A DNA stretch of 64,000 nt, from the NCBI RefSeq assembly GCF_000419765.1, contig NZ_ATTQ01000001.1, forward strand, positions 337,255 through 401,254, in the 5' to 3' direction. Below are positions 56,701 through 64,000 of the stretch, piece by piece (positions within the stretch are counted from its first letter, which is position 1; every line of letters begins with the position of its first letter). The stretch is from Rhizobium mongolense USDA 1844 (GTDB lineage: Bacteria; Pseudomonadota; Alphaproteobacteria; Rhizobiales; Rhizobiaceae). The notes beneath the pieces were generated by a model that was not told where the DNA came from, searched no databases, and worked only from the letters and a program-made list of their open reading frames with translations. Both the position numbers and the translations under genes were made by a program.

Positions 56701-57121
56701 CGAGCCTTGGGCAATGGGCTTACTCGCGAAAGCGTATGGCAAGGTCGATCGTTTTGTTGAGGGCGACACCTTGGTTGCCGAGGCGCTTACCATTGTCGCG
56801 CGCACTCGCAACCGTTGGTGCGAGGCGGAGCTGCATCGGCTCAAGGGCGAACTCATATCATCGCGCTCGGAGCGCGATCCTGCCGAAATCGAGGCGTGCT
56901 TCCGCCGTGCCCTTGACGTCGCCCGCATGCAGGATGCCAAGATGTGGGAACTGCGCTCGGCGGTGAGTTTGGCCCGGCTTTGGCGAGCACAGGGTCTTAG
57001 GGCGCAGGTTTGCGAGTTGCTCATGCCGCTCCTCGGCTATTTCTCGGAGGGCCACGGGACCCACGATCTTCAGGACGCCCAAGCGGTCCTTGAGAGCTGC
57101 GGAGGTAAGTTGAGCACCTGA
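53759..57121 (+). CDS. SAM-domain / cyclase / AAA ATPase / TPR signalling protein
   Basis: A 1120-residue protein. Residues 1-65 form a SAM domain (WLASIRLERYRQTFLENGID). Residues 75-265 are a class III nucleotide cyclase (LTVMFCDLVGSTALS and YMGDGVLVYFGYP with both metal aspartates). Residues 280-620 are an AAA_16/STAND ATPase (Walker A GEAGIGKSR at 305-313, VLMILEDAHWLD Walker B). About 640-1110 hold TPR repeats. Such proteins are frequent in rhizobia; the input signal and output are unknown. The site before the ATG is weak. Confidence 0.85.
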   Translation: MPDIGDWLASIRLERYRQTFLENGIDLDVVDDLTDVDLKELGLSLGDRKRFLRAAAALAHQSPPAATPHPSVSPIHSEAERRQLTVMFCDLVGSTALSTRLDPEDLRQSIVAYHSCATQIVGRYDGFVAKYMGDGVLVYFGYPQAHEEEAARAVRAGLAVVEAVDRLDAAGERLAVRIGIATGLVVVGDIIGAGEAEERSVVGETPNLAARLQALAEPGTVVIAEATRALLRGQFKLESLGVRPIKGFAEAVEAFRVLGEVRSEDRFEAGHATVLPLVGRDQELALLVDRWTLAKATEGQVILLEGEAGIGKSRLALALRERIFREPHLLRRYFASPYHINSALRPVIAQLEQAAGFERDDPSAVKLAKLQALLAEQVGEVSEAIPLLAELLGIPSSSRYPRLNLAPQQRKNLTFEMLIAQLARLAAEQPVLMILEDAHWLDASSLELFGLFVDRIQQLSVLLVISYRPEFVPPWRSYPHVTKVVLNRLDRVQAQLLVERLTGGKLLPLGVLDYIVANTDGVPLYLEELAKTMLESSLLGVAGDQFGLPAPIPPLAIPVTLHGSLMARLDRLGGAKVVAQIGACIGREFSYELIAALGVLDEPELQQGLDQLVGSELVFRRGSPPKAIYSFKHALVRDTAYQSLLKSRRRELHRRIAQVIEERAPHVVAAEPEVLAYHLTEAGQLPQAVVFWHRAGEHANDRAANAEAAGHLAKGLDLLTQMPENPERLEHELTLLTTLGQVLTAAKGYGHPEVERVYNRARNLTERVQDTPRLFPVLLGLTINHAVRSELSAARGLGERLLALAQQASDPVLMVEASYALGITCSWLGEFASAWQHLERGINQYDIAQHQAHLALYGQDGGPICLCRGAMALWYLGYDDRALELMDEALAITAKLGHLFSRAYVLTWAAILHVHRRDVAKAQEAAELASAFATEHGFPFWHTQGVFLQGWALAERGQVTTGIERLREGLAGMQAIGSRMTEPWAMGLLAKAYGKVDRFVEGDTLVAEALTIVARTRNRWCEAELHRLKGELISSRSERDPAEIEACFRRALDVARMQDAKMWELRSAVSLARLWRAQGLRAQVCELLMPLLGYFSEGHGTHDLQDAQAVLESCGGKLST

Positions 57122-57208
57122 ACACGAAGCGCTGTTTTAACGCCACGTTGAAGGGATGCCTAGATCGGCGGGTAGGACTTCGGCACGCGGTGCGAGAGTC
57201 AGCACTAC

Positions 57209-57290
57209 AGAAGCATGACGTTGACCACCGCCCTTCTCGAACGGCTGACGCATCGCTGCGAGATCGTAGAAACCGGAAACGAACAAATCC
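57209..57290 (+). mobile_element. IS21 IstB ATPase C-terminal remnant
   Basis: The peptide MTLTTALLERLTHRCEIVET then GNE matches the C-terminal end of IstB, the helper ATPase of IS21 elements (usual form TTALLDRLTHHC). Only this tail remains. Confidence 0.6.
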
Positions 57291-57459
57291 TGGCGCTTCA
57301 AGAACCGCTCGCAAGGCTAAAACCGGTATCCTCCATCACCCGCACTTGGCCCGCCCTCTGCAACCCCGGCCGGCGCCGGGCGGGCCAATTGCTGATCCGC
57401 AAATGCGCATGGGGTGTCATATTGTATGCCAGGGTCAAAAAGAGCTATGACGCCGACCA

Positions 57460-57854
57460 TGCCGAGATCCTCATCCGCCGCATGATCTTCCGGGCGCGCA
57501 AAACTCCGATGAGGATGTGAAGCGTAGACTCATTCCGATCGTGCGCCAGCTCGTGCAGAAAGTGGTGATCGGCAAGACGGCCGGCCACCGGCCAGCGACG
57601 TTGCAGGTGCACGGCATGATCGCCAGCATCCTGGCGTCGATGGATGTTCTCGACCTGATGACCAAGCGCTATCTCGCGGAAGTACAGAACGATTTCGAAG
57701 AGAAGCTGGCGGCCGGCGAACTTGCTACGGAGACTAAACGCAAAGAGCTCCTCAACCGCTAGGTGAGGAGCTCAAGGGCAAATACCCTGCATGGGAAAAT
57801 TTGCAATTATCACTGGTTGCGGGGGCTCACAACCAACGATTCCTGCGATTGGTC
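57460..57854 (+). pseudogene. Recombinase C-terminal remnant, copy 1 (contains att-like repeat)
   Basis: Frame 57517 onward reads RRLIPIVRQLVQKVVIGKTA ... TLQVHGMIASILASMDVLDL ... KRYLAEVQNDFEEKLAAGEL, the C-terminal region of a serine-type recombinase common in rhizobia. It stops at a TAG (57760) that looks like a lost base, since the related copy at 62126 reads through. The 3' end includes the 42-bp repeat. The catalytic half is missing. Confidence 0.55.
57813..57854. repeat. 42-bp direct repeat, left copy (candidate attachment site)
   Basis: Begins CTGGTTGCGGGGGCTC and ends GCGATTGGTC. It is repeated at 62255-62296 with one mismatch. The part TGGTTGCGGGGGC equals the reverse complement of the 3' end of alphaproteobacterial initiator tRNA as I recall it (GCCCCCGCAACCA), so it may derive from a tRNA-type att site. 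Confidence 0.55.
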
Positions 57855-58158
57855 GAACGCTGCATCCCGAGTCTGGCGGGGTGAGAATAAGCTGGTCGAA
57901 GATGAAAGCACCATCGGCACGGGGCCGATGACGCGACCGATGGCCGTGCACTCAACAGCGGAGCTCAAAGCAGACTTTTCAGCGTCTTCACGTCAACGCG
58001 CCGGCGACCGTTCCGAAGGACGTCGCAACGGCGCTCCAGCGCGGTGATCCGGCTCCGGGCCGCTTAGATTCGCTTAAGAACTTCTATACAAGGAGCACGG
58101 GCCAGATCGCGATAAAAGCGTGCTCGCTGCAACAATGACTTCGGAGGGAGTTGGACGA

Positions 58159-58752
<594 letters not shown>

Positions 58753-58794
58753 GCTCACGGTTCTCGTCGTGGTCGGCGTTCTGATGCCGCCTCA

Positions 58795-59688
58795 TCATGG
58801 CTGTCTTTCAACACATGTCTGAACCGTCGCACCAAGGTTCGTCTCATGGCATTTTTCATAGAATTCGAACACGTGCATGGGTAAGTCCTCCGGAATGGGC
58901 ACAATATCCTGAAGTCGGAGGCCGCTTGATTTGCTCAGCTCTGGGTCCGCCAGTTGGCTTTCGCTTAAATTGCGAACACGATTAGCCAATTCTTCGAAAT
59001 AGACCAGATTATCGTCTACCGTCGAAGGAGAAAACGTCCTGCCGTGGGCGGGGATAACGAACTTTGCATCCAGGTCGCGTATCCGCTTGAGTGACGAGCA
59101 GATCAAGCGGAGGTCGTCCGGATTTTTACTCCAGACCTCGGGGATTGGGTACTCCACCGCATCGACGGCTAGACAGGTGCGAAGTTCAGGGATCCACACA
59201 GCAACGTGGTCGGGCGTGTGTCCCGGCGTATGAATGAGTTCCAGCGTCAGATCGCCGCCATTGAGCGTCATCGAGCCGGAGAATGTAATATCAGGACCGA
59301 TGAGCTCGACGTTCTGAAATCTTGAATTCTGGCTCGCCTTGTCTCTTAGGACCTGCCGTGAGGACGGATCGCGTAAGCGTTCGAGCGCCGCAGCATGCGC
59401 AACGATAGGAGCCTGCCCGGCAACGGCAGCGTTACCCCAGAAATGATCCCAGTCCATGTGCGAGTTGACGACGATCAGCGGGCGAGCCTCCGCTTTTCCC
59501 CCAAGCATTTCCAACGCCATCCGGCATAACTCGGGCGTCCCCAGAGTGTCGATCAGGACGTTAAATCGTTCAGTTAGAACAAATATGGCATCAACCTCGT
59601 CTCCCGCCCTGACGACCACGATCCGATCGTCAAGTTCGGGGTAAGAGCTCAGTTCTACGGAAACATTCAGCGGGGTTGCCCTTCTCAA
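58795..59688 (-). CDS. Metallo-beta-lactamase-fold hydrolase
   Basis: A 297-residue MBL-fold protein. The metal motif reads SHMDWDHFWGN (H77-x-D79-x-D81-H82), so the usual second histidine is an aspartate. The further ligands are in HTPGHTPDH, AVDAVEYP and PAHGRTF. It is probably a hydrolase of a lactone, thioester or ester; substrate unknown. The ATG at 59688 lies in the 42-bp-repeat-bounded mosaic. Confidence 0.75.
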   Translation of the reverse strand: MRRATPLNVSVELSSYPELDDRIVVVRAGDEVDAIFVLTERFNVLIDTLGTPELCRMALEMLGGKAEARPLIVVNSHMDWDHFWGNAAVAGQAPIVAHAAALERLRDPSSRQVLRDKASQNSRFQNVELIGPDITFSGSMTLNGGDLTLELIHTPGHTPDHVAVWIPELRTCLAVDAVEYPIPEVWSKNPDDLRLICSSLKRIRDLDAKFVIPAHGRTFSPSTVDDNLVYFEELANRVRNLSESQLADPELSKSSGLRLQDIVPIPEDLPMHVFEFYEKCHETNLGATVQTCVERQP

Positions 59689-59804
59689 AAAATCAACCTT
59701 CTACTCAGACAGTTCATGGGCCGAACGACCGTCTACCTGAGCAAGGCGCCTCACGGGAATACTACCACGCGAATCGCTCTATTTGGTTTGGTATCACGTG
59801 TTTG

Positions 59805-60296
59805 TTACTCCACTGTGGGCGGGACAACCGCGGCGCCGAATAGCCTTGGATCGAGCACGAACGGCTCGGCGGTAACTACTTTGATGGCAGCAGCGTCAAG
59901 GTGTGCGTGATTGACCAGAACATTAAGGTCGGGCGAGTTGGCGACGGGCACAATGGCCGAAGGCACGCGCAACAGCAGACTAGATCGTCCCTGATGCCAG
60001 TTATCCCCTATTTGCTGGGTCAGACCTTCCCGCAGACGCCAATCCTCCGGAAGGGCGTCAAGGGTGACAATCTCGATTTCGGCGTCATCCGGCGTCTCAT
60101 AAGTGACCATCGTGAGCGGCGGGAGAAGCGCAGGATCTTCGATGTGAACAAGCTTCTCTAAGACACATAAGGACGGAGATGTCGCGCAATAGGTAATCGG
60201 GTGGCCAATCGTGTTCCATCGGCCGTCGAAATGAAGACCATATCCATCATCCAACGCATGCGCATATCGCGTCCCCGACAATCGCCAGAGAAGCAT
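59805..60296 (-). CDS. RES-domain toxin of a RES-Xre module
   Basis: A 163-residue RES protein. RES toxins break down NAD+, which stops growth. Conserved features: WRLSGTRY at the start, GRWN (residues 25-28), Y36, and E47 in CVLEKLVH. The start codon overlaps the antitoxin stop (TGATG), so translation is coupled and the antitoxin is made first. It looks complete and active. Confidence 0.88.
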   Translation of the reverse strand: MLLWRLSGTRYAHALDDGYGLHFDGRWNTIGHPITYCATSPSLCVLEKLVHIEDPALLPPLTMVTYETPDDAEIEIVTLDALPEDWRLREGLTQQIGDNWHQGRSSLLLRVPSAIVPVANSPDLNVLVNHAHLDAAAIKVVTAEPFVLDPRLFGAAVVPPTVE

Positions 60297-60733
60297 CAGG
60301 CAGCAGCGCCCCAGGCGATTTTACCGAGTATCGTTTCGATGACCCTGGCGCCCGTTTCAGTCTGTGCCACCACAAGCGGCGTTTGGCCACTAAGCTCGGT
60401 GAGAGGCCGGCGCAGCCAGCGACCAGCCTTGTCGGCGGATTCGAACGTCTCCTCGGCGAGGGTCTGAATTCGCATAAGCCGAACGGCACGATCGGATTCA
60501 TCGACGGTGAGTGGCTGCTTTTTGTCGGCACGATGCCGCCGTGTGCGCTGAGGGATGACGAAGCGCTCGATTTCCTTCTCGCTCAGCCCGGCTAAGCTGA
60601 GCCCCTTCAACGCTGTCAATGGCAGGCGGTTGCTGACCGCGAGAGCAAGATCAGCCTGAGAGCGAACCACGGTCCCGAGCACCGAGCGGCCACCGAGCTT
60701 CCGGGCGATTTCCTCAACGACGGTGATCGACAT
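60296..60733 (-). CDS. Xre/MbcA/ParS-type antitoxin
   Basis: A 145-residue antitoxin. The N-terminal part holds the Xre-like HTH (LPLTALKGLSLAGLSEKEIE region), and the C-terminal DUF2384 (RIQTLAEETFESADKAGRWL ... VIETILGKIAWG) binds the RES toxin. Two tandem ATGs (60736 and 60733) follow AGGAG; the second has better spacing. A promoter with two palindromes lies just upstream and should be its own operator. Confidence 0.88.
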   Translation of the reverse strand: MSITVVEEIARKLGGRSVLGTVVRSQADLALAVSNRLPLTALKGLSLAGLSEKEIERFVIPQRTRRHRADKKQPLTVDESDRAVRLMRIQTLAEETFESADKAGRWLRRPLTELSGQTPLVVAQTETGARVIETILGKIAWGAAA

Positions 60734-60754
60734 CATCTACTCCTGATCTGTTCT

Positions 60755-60797
60755 GGCAATATGCCATATAGATACGCGGCATATTGCCATTTTACAA
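60755..60797 (-). promoter_or_regulatory. Promoter and twin-palindrome operator of RES-Xre
   Basis: Two sites, GGCAATATGCC (60755-60765) and GGCATATTGCC (60778-60788), each GGCA-N3-TGCC, have centres 23 bp apart and together form a perfect 11-bp inverted repeat. On the minus strand a sigma-70 promoter fits: TTGTAA (60792-60797), 17-bp spacer, TATCTA (60769-60774). One site lies in the spacer, the other after the -10 element, ideal for autorepression. Confidence 0.75.
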
Positions 60798-61039
60798 GAG
60801 CCGATGCTATAAACTCCACGTAGCGGACAGCTTGAAAAAAACGGCCGGCGGGCGATAGAGCACTTGGGAAATCAAGATTTCGATTCGGGATGACGGCCCT
60901 GTTGCAAAGAACGAGAGCAGGCGTGGAGTGGGTCGCGGCTTGAAACGTGGATCGCGATGGATGTGATAGTGACAGCGAACAAGACTGACGCAATGAGGAA
61001 TCTCATATCCCATTCAACCGTGCCCTGGGCAATGTAGGC

Positions 61040-61235
61040 CAGCATGCCGGTGCTACAGGTGGCGTGGATCCTATGGCTCGGCCATGAGACGGTCAAAACC
61101 ACGCTGACCTATCTTCACGCGCATCTTGAACCGAAGGAAGCCGCACTTGCGAAGCTGAAGCCATATGAGCGCGCAAAGGCCGAACGATTTTCGACTAAAC
61201 GACCGGCTTCTGGAATTCCTAAACACGCTTAGCAT
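61040..61235 (+). mobile_element. Tyrosine recombinase C-terminal remnant
   Basis: WLGHETVKTTLTYLHAHLEP ... LKPYERAKAERF carries the HxxT and catalytic tyrosine region of phage-type integrases. The frame then shifts (expected RLNDRLLEFLNTL lies in another frame). The catalytic core upstream is missing. It is a dead integrase remnant. Confidence 0.6.
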
Positions 61236-61329
61236 GAGAACTATGCCGAGTGTCAACGGCCGGTTTTTGGTCGAAATGGCGGGAAAATCGCTTCATACCG
61301 CCGCGATAGGAAGAGGCGCTCGGCATAGT

Positions 61330-61463
61330 TCGGCAGGCGGCATAAACGGCCAAGATCAACGACGCCGATCCTCTGGCCTGGCGGACGCAAATACTTGAAC
61401 GCATCGCAGCCGGTTGGCGATCGAGCGATATCGAGGCTCTCATGCCCTGGAGCTTCCAAACGT
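61330..61463 (+). mobile_element. IS66 transposase (TnpC) C-terminal remnant
   Basis: AKINDADPLAWRTQILERIA ... IEALMPWSFQT is the C-terminal tail of IS66 TnpC (usual form KLNxVDPxAWLxxVLxRI). Only the last 45 codons remain. Confidence 0.6.
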
Positions 61464-61818
61464 AACGGTCTCAGTTCACCGCTCTGATGTCCGCTGTCAA
61501 CGCTTCAGACGCACAGATCCATCCGTTTCGTAGAACGGCCCGGTAGATAGCTCGCGCATTGGTGGAGGCGGAACTGAAGGACGTCGGTGATCAAGCTCTG
61601 ATGGGGTTGGCTACCGCATTCCCGATTATGCGTCTGGGGCTGTTTCTGTCTTACTGCGGGCGTCGGTCTTGCCGGCCACAAAGCGGTGAACGGACATTCC
61701 CTTGCCGTTGTCCCGCTTCCGCTAATGCGCGAGTTGCTGAGCCTGCGCTGTTTATGACGGGTCTGCCGCGCCTCCCTTGCAATTGCCCACATGAAGCCAG
61801 AGTTCCCGCGCGACTGCC

Positions 61819-61960
61819 GTGCACACCACCGTCGACTTCTTAAAGAGGATCGGCATTACGAAAGCGGGAAATGGCCGCGTTCGGACATTGCTGGTCGAGA
61901 GTGCCTGGACGTATCGGTATCCAGCCCGGATCGGCAAGAGAAAGCTCTATCGTCTCGAGC
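61819..61960 (+). mobile_element. IS110 transposase remnant
   Basis: RIGITKAGNGRVRTLLVESA then WTYRYPARIGKR matches the conserved C-terminal region of IS110/IS1111 transposases (GITKxGNxxxRxLLVEAAW). It carries no catalytic DEDD part. The stretch 61464-61818 before it shows no supported gene. Confidence 0.6.
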
Positions 61961-62125
61961 ACAACTGGCTGGCCTACAAGGGCGGCGTCACTGCGTTCTG
62001 AGGGAGCAAGCTCAGACATGGGGTAATCGCGGCGCGATCGTCCCAGGCCATTTTCATATGATGATGGCTGGCGGAGGTGGTCGCCCCCGATAAAGTGGAA
62101 ATACGGGCTCACGATTGGAACCGGG

Positions 62126-62400
62126 CCAGAACGACTTCGAGGATATGCTTGTGTCAGGCGAGTTGGGCACGGCGCGCAAACAAAAAAGCTCCTCGACCGG
62201 TATGGTGAGAAGCTCCAGGGCAAATACGCCGACTGGGCGAATTTGCATGTTTGTCTGGTTGCGGGGGCTCGCAACCAACGATTCCTGCGATTGGTCACCC
62301 ATGGCCCGCGGATCGCTCTTACCTGTCCGAATCGTCCAGCAAGGCATCCAGCAACATATGCCGGACTTCCGCGAATGGATTGACCACCGTTACACCGCGG
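62126..62400 (+). pseudogene. Recombinase C-terminal remnant, copy 2
   Basis: Read across frames, this gives LLDRYGEKLQGKYADWANLH then LVAGARNQRFLRLV, a second degraded copy of the recombinase tail at 57681-57854 (about 75% identical over 170 bp by eye). It ends in the right copy of the 42-bp repeat. Confidence 0.5.
62255..62296. repeat. 42-bp direct repeat, right copy (candidate attachment site)
   Basis: Right-hand copy of the repeat at 57813-57854, differing at one base (CTCG versus CTCA after the GGGGG run). Together they bound a 4.4-kb block of mobile-element remnants plus the RES-Xre module. Confidence 0.55.
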
Positions 62401-62660
62401 AGAATTTGCAAGCTTCCGTGGTTGCGGTGGCCCGATTGAACCGCGACTTGTAATTTCAAGCCTTTTACGAACCTCAGCTAACATGTGCGTTTTGGGGCCA
62501 CATCCGGACCTTCGCTAATGATGTCTCCAGGTCCGCTTATCGAACCGTTGCGGCCACTGGGTTTGCTCGCGCTATGGCGCAAGTGTACCGCATTCCGATC
62601 ATTCCTGAGTTTGATCACAGAGCTATCTGGGAATAAACTGGCTGAGGAAAGCCCGTGATC

Positions 62661-63335
62661 ATGAAACCAATGAATGAAGAGCACCTCGCGGTCCTGCGCA
62701 GGCACATGGTCGAGTTGATTGCAATCCATGTTGAGCTTGCGAGCGAAGAGCTTGGCAGGGCGGCGCTCAATGAGCGGGTGATGGCTGCGATGCAGCGGGT
62801 GCCGCGACATCTCTTCGTGCCAGCCCAGCTTGCGCCGTATGCCTACCAGGACATGCCGTTGCCGATCGGCTTCGATAAAACCATCTCGCAGCCCTTCATC
62901 GTCGCTCTCATGACCGATCTCCTCGCTCCCCAACCGCACGAGGCAGTGCTCGAGATCGGCACCGGCCTGGGCTACCAATCCGCAATCCTCGCGGAGCTCG
63001 CCGGGCAGGTCTGGAGCGTCGAAATCATCGAGGAATTCGCAAGCCGTGCCGAGGCTCTGCTGCCGGGCCTGGGCTTTACTAATGTCGGCATTCGTGTCGG
63101 AGACGGGTCCCGCGGCTGGCCTGAGCACGCCCCGTTCGACAAGATACTGGTCACGGTGGCAGCCGAGCGGTCGCCGCCGGCATTGCTTGAGCAGCTCAAG
63201 CCCGGCGGGCGCCTGGTTATGCCGTTGGGATCTGAAAAAGAACAGTCCCTGACTGTCATTGACAAAGATGCGGCAGGGCAACTCAAGATTCGCAAACTTA
63301 TCCCGGTTCAGTTTAGTCTGCTCGAAACGGTCTAA
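62661..63335 (+). CDS. pcm: Protein-L-isoaspartate O-methyltransferase
   Basis: A 224-residue repair enzyme that methylates L-isoaspartate in damaged proteins, using SAM in the cytoplasm. The motifs are complete: ERVMAAMQRVPRHLFVP, the signature TISQPFIVALMTDLL, VLEIGTGLGYQSAILAEL for SAM and LKPGGRLVMPLG. The ATG at 62661 is taken as the start; a GTG two codons upstream (62655) is also possible. It lies just outside the repeat-bounded mosaic and seems intact. Confidence 0.92.
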   Translation: MKPMNEEHLAVLRRHMVELIAIHVELASEELGRAALNERVMAAMQRVPRHLFVPAQLAPYAYQDMPLPIGFDKTISQPFIVALMTDLLAPQPHEAVLEIGTGLGYQSAILAELAGQVWSVEIIEEFASRAEALLPGLGFTNVGIRVGDGSRGWPEHAPFDKILVTVAAERSPPALLEQLKPGGRLVMPLGSEKEQSLTVIDKDAAGQLKIRKLIPVQFSLLETV

Positions 63336-63781
63336 CGCGACGTGCGGACATCCGGCGCGACCGCATCTCTCCGATCGTACACAGAAGTCAAAATTCTGCC
63401 CGTCTGCACCGTTGGCGGACGTGCAAGTTCGACCCTTTGCGGACCTTGGTCCGGATCAGCCTCTCCCAATCACTCTGATTGTGCTTATCGGGTGAAGTGC
63501 GCGCTGTCGTCGGGCATCGCGATCCCGTAGACAAGCACCTGCTCGTGGCGAAGGCCGCATGACATGACCATGCAGATAGAGCTTTAAGGTGCTTACTATC
63601 GGCGAAGTGCCAGTGGTCGCGACAGATATTGATGCCGCGAAGGTTCCCGTCACGACCCAATGGACCCTGAGAGTCGATCACGCTGCGCCACCATGGGGCC
63701 CCTGAAGGAACTTTCACCCGGACCTCTAGTCGCGCCCGAAGCCGAGGCATAGGATGCACCAGACCTTTAGGCGGGGGAAGC
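63336..63781. other. Gap without a supported gene
   Basis: About 450 bases with only featureless frames (for example 63388-63837 minus). Part near 63345-63440 has the GCGGAC-type degenerate sequence seen in other gaps. No gene is called. Confidence 0.4.
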
Positions 63782-64000
63782 ATGGGCGAAGTTCTCGACG
63801 TAGTCGTGATTGGCGCTGGCTCGACTGGGCTCGGCATTAGCTACTTCCTGAAGCGCGAAGCCCGCGAACACAAGGTGCTTGATGGAGGTCGAATCGGTGA
63901 GACGTGGCGAACGCAGCGATGGGACTCGTTTCGACTGAACTCGCCGACTATCCGCTCCGTATTGCCCGGCGATTCCTATCGGGGACCGGACCCTTGGGGC
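63782..64000 (+). CDS. Flavin-dependent monooxygenase (partial)
   Basis: The frame runs off the right edge after 73 residues. The N-terminus has the FAD-binding VVVIGAGSTGLGISYFL (GxGxxG) motif and GRIGETWRTQRWDSFRLNSP, typical of class B flavin monooxygenases/NAD(P)-binding FMO-like proteins. A GGCGGGGGAAGC ribosome binding site precedes the ATG at 63782. Substrate unknown. Confidence 0.8.
   Translation, partial: MGEVLDVVVIGAGSTGLGISYFLKREAREHKVLDGGRIGETWRTQRWDSFRLNSPTIRSVLPGDSYRGPDPWG

Noticed and set aside
60872..61102. Minus-strand frame containing a hydrophobic stretch (MRFLIASVLFAVTITSIAIHV)
   Set aside because: It overlaps the integrase remnant on the other strand and the tail is not protein-like; hydrophobic peptides arise easily by chance.

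Overview
The window looks like an accessory replicon (megaplasmid or chromid) or accessory chromosomal segment of a Rhizobiales bacterium, most likely Rhizobium or a close relative. The evidence is gene content and order: an ehuABCD-eutABC ectoine locus as known from Sinorhizobium, stand-alone adenylate cyclases with TolB-like/TPR or ATPase modules, and high GC. Insertion-sequence debris and broken regulators are also frequent. No rRNA or tRNA gene was seen. I worked by eye, so family names rest on motifs and remembered family architecture, not on searches.

Layout. 0-1.7 kb: start of a membrane-anchored protein (cut by the window edge), divergent from a SAM methyltransferase. 1.8-16.8 kb: a near-complete ectoine/5-hydroxyectoine uptake and catabolism locus. 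It has the ABC importer (ehuABCD), eutABC, ectoine hydrolase (doeA), deacetylase (doeB), a MocR-type regulator (enuR), a divergent AsnC regulator (doeX), a downstream aldehyde dehydrogenase and class III aminotransferase that fit doeC/doeD, and a zinc-type reductase. Together these can take ectoine to aspartate. 16.8-20.7 kb: small hypothetical genes, a phosphodiester glycosidase-like protein and a berberine-bridge-type oxidoreductase. 20.8-22.6 kb: queC-queD-queE, preceded by a sequence that closely fits a preQ1-I riboswitch. 23-27 kb: nucleotidyltransferase-fold protein, Tat-exported ferritin-like protein, ECF sigma factor. 27.1-28 kb: ArsR/SRPBCC pair with an apparently leaderless promoter. 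28-38.4 kb: accessory debris containing a broken ISL3 transposase, broken LysR, DUF1868 2H protein, adenylate cyclase, Mu-type transposase fragment, an aminoglycoside-phosphotransferase-like protein lacking its catalytic motif, an O-methyltransferase, and a MazF/PemK toxin whose antitoxin is broken.

38.7-45.4 kb: a quinate/shikimate-type catabolic operon (TRAP transporter, shikimate dehydrogenase, 3-dehydroshikimate dehydratase) divergent from a TetR regulator. 45.8-50.6 kb: LysR-MFS-SDR-cyclophilin-like-lipocalin group and HxlR-DoxX-SDR group. The lipocalin is shortened, and the last SDR is interrupted by an ISL3 remnant. 51.4-57.1 kb: cyclopropane-fatty-acid synthase and a 1120-residue cyclase/ATPase/TPR protein. 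57.2-62.5 kb: a mosaic of recombinase, IS21, IS66, IS110 and integrase remnants bounded by a 42-bp direct repeat. It encloses a broken LysR, a metallo-beta-lactamase-fold protein and an intact RES-Xre toxin-antitoxin pair with a clear twin-palindrome operator. 62.6-64 kb: pcm and the start of a flavin monooxygenase.

The best regulatory findings are the preQ1-like riboswitch, the RES-Xre operator, the ArsR start-codon operator and the palindrome between enuR and doeX. I did not find one clearly undescribed multi-gene system.
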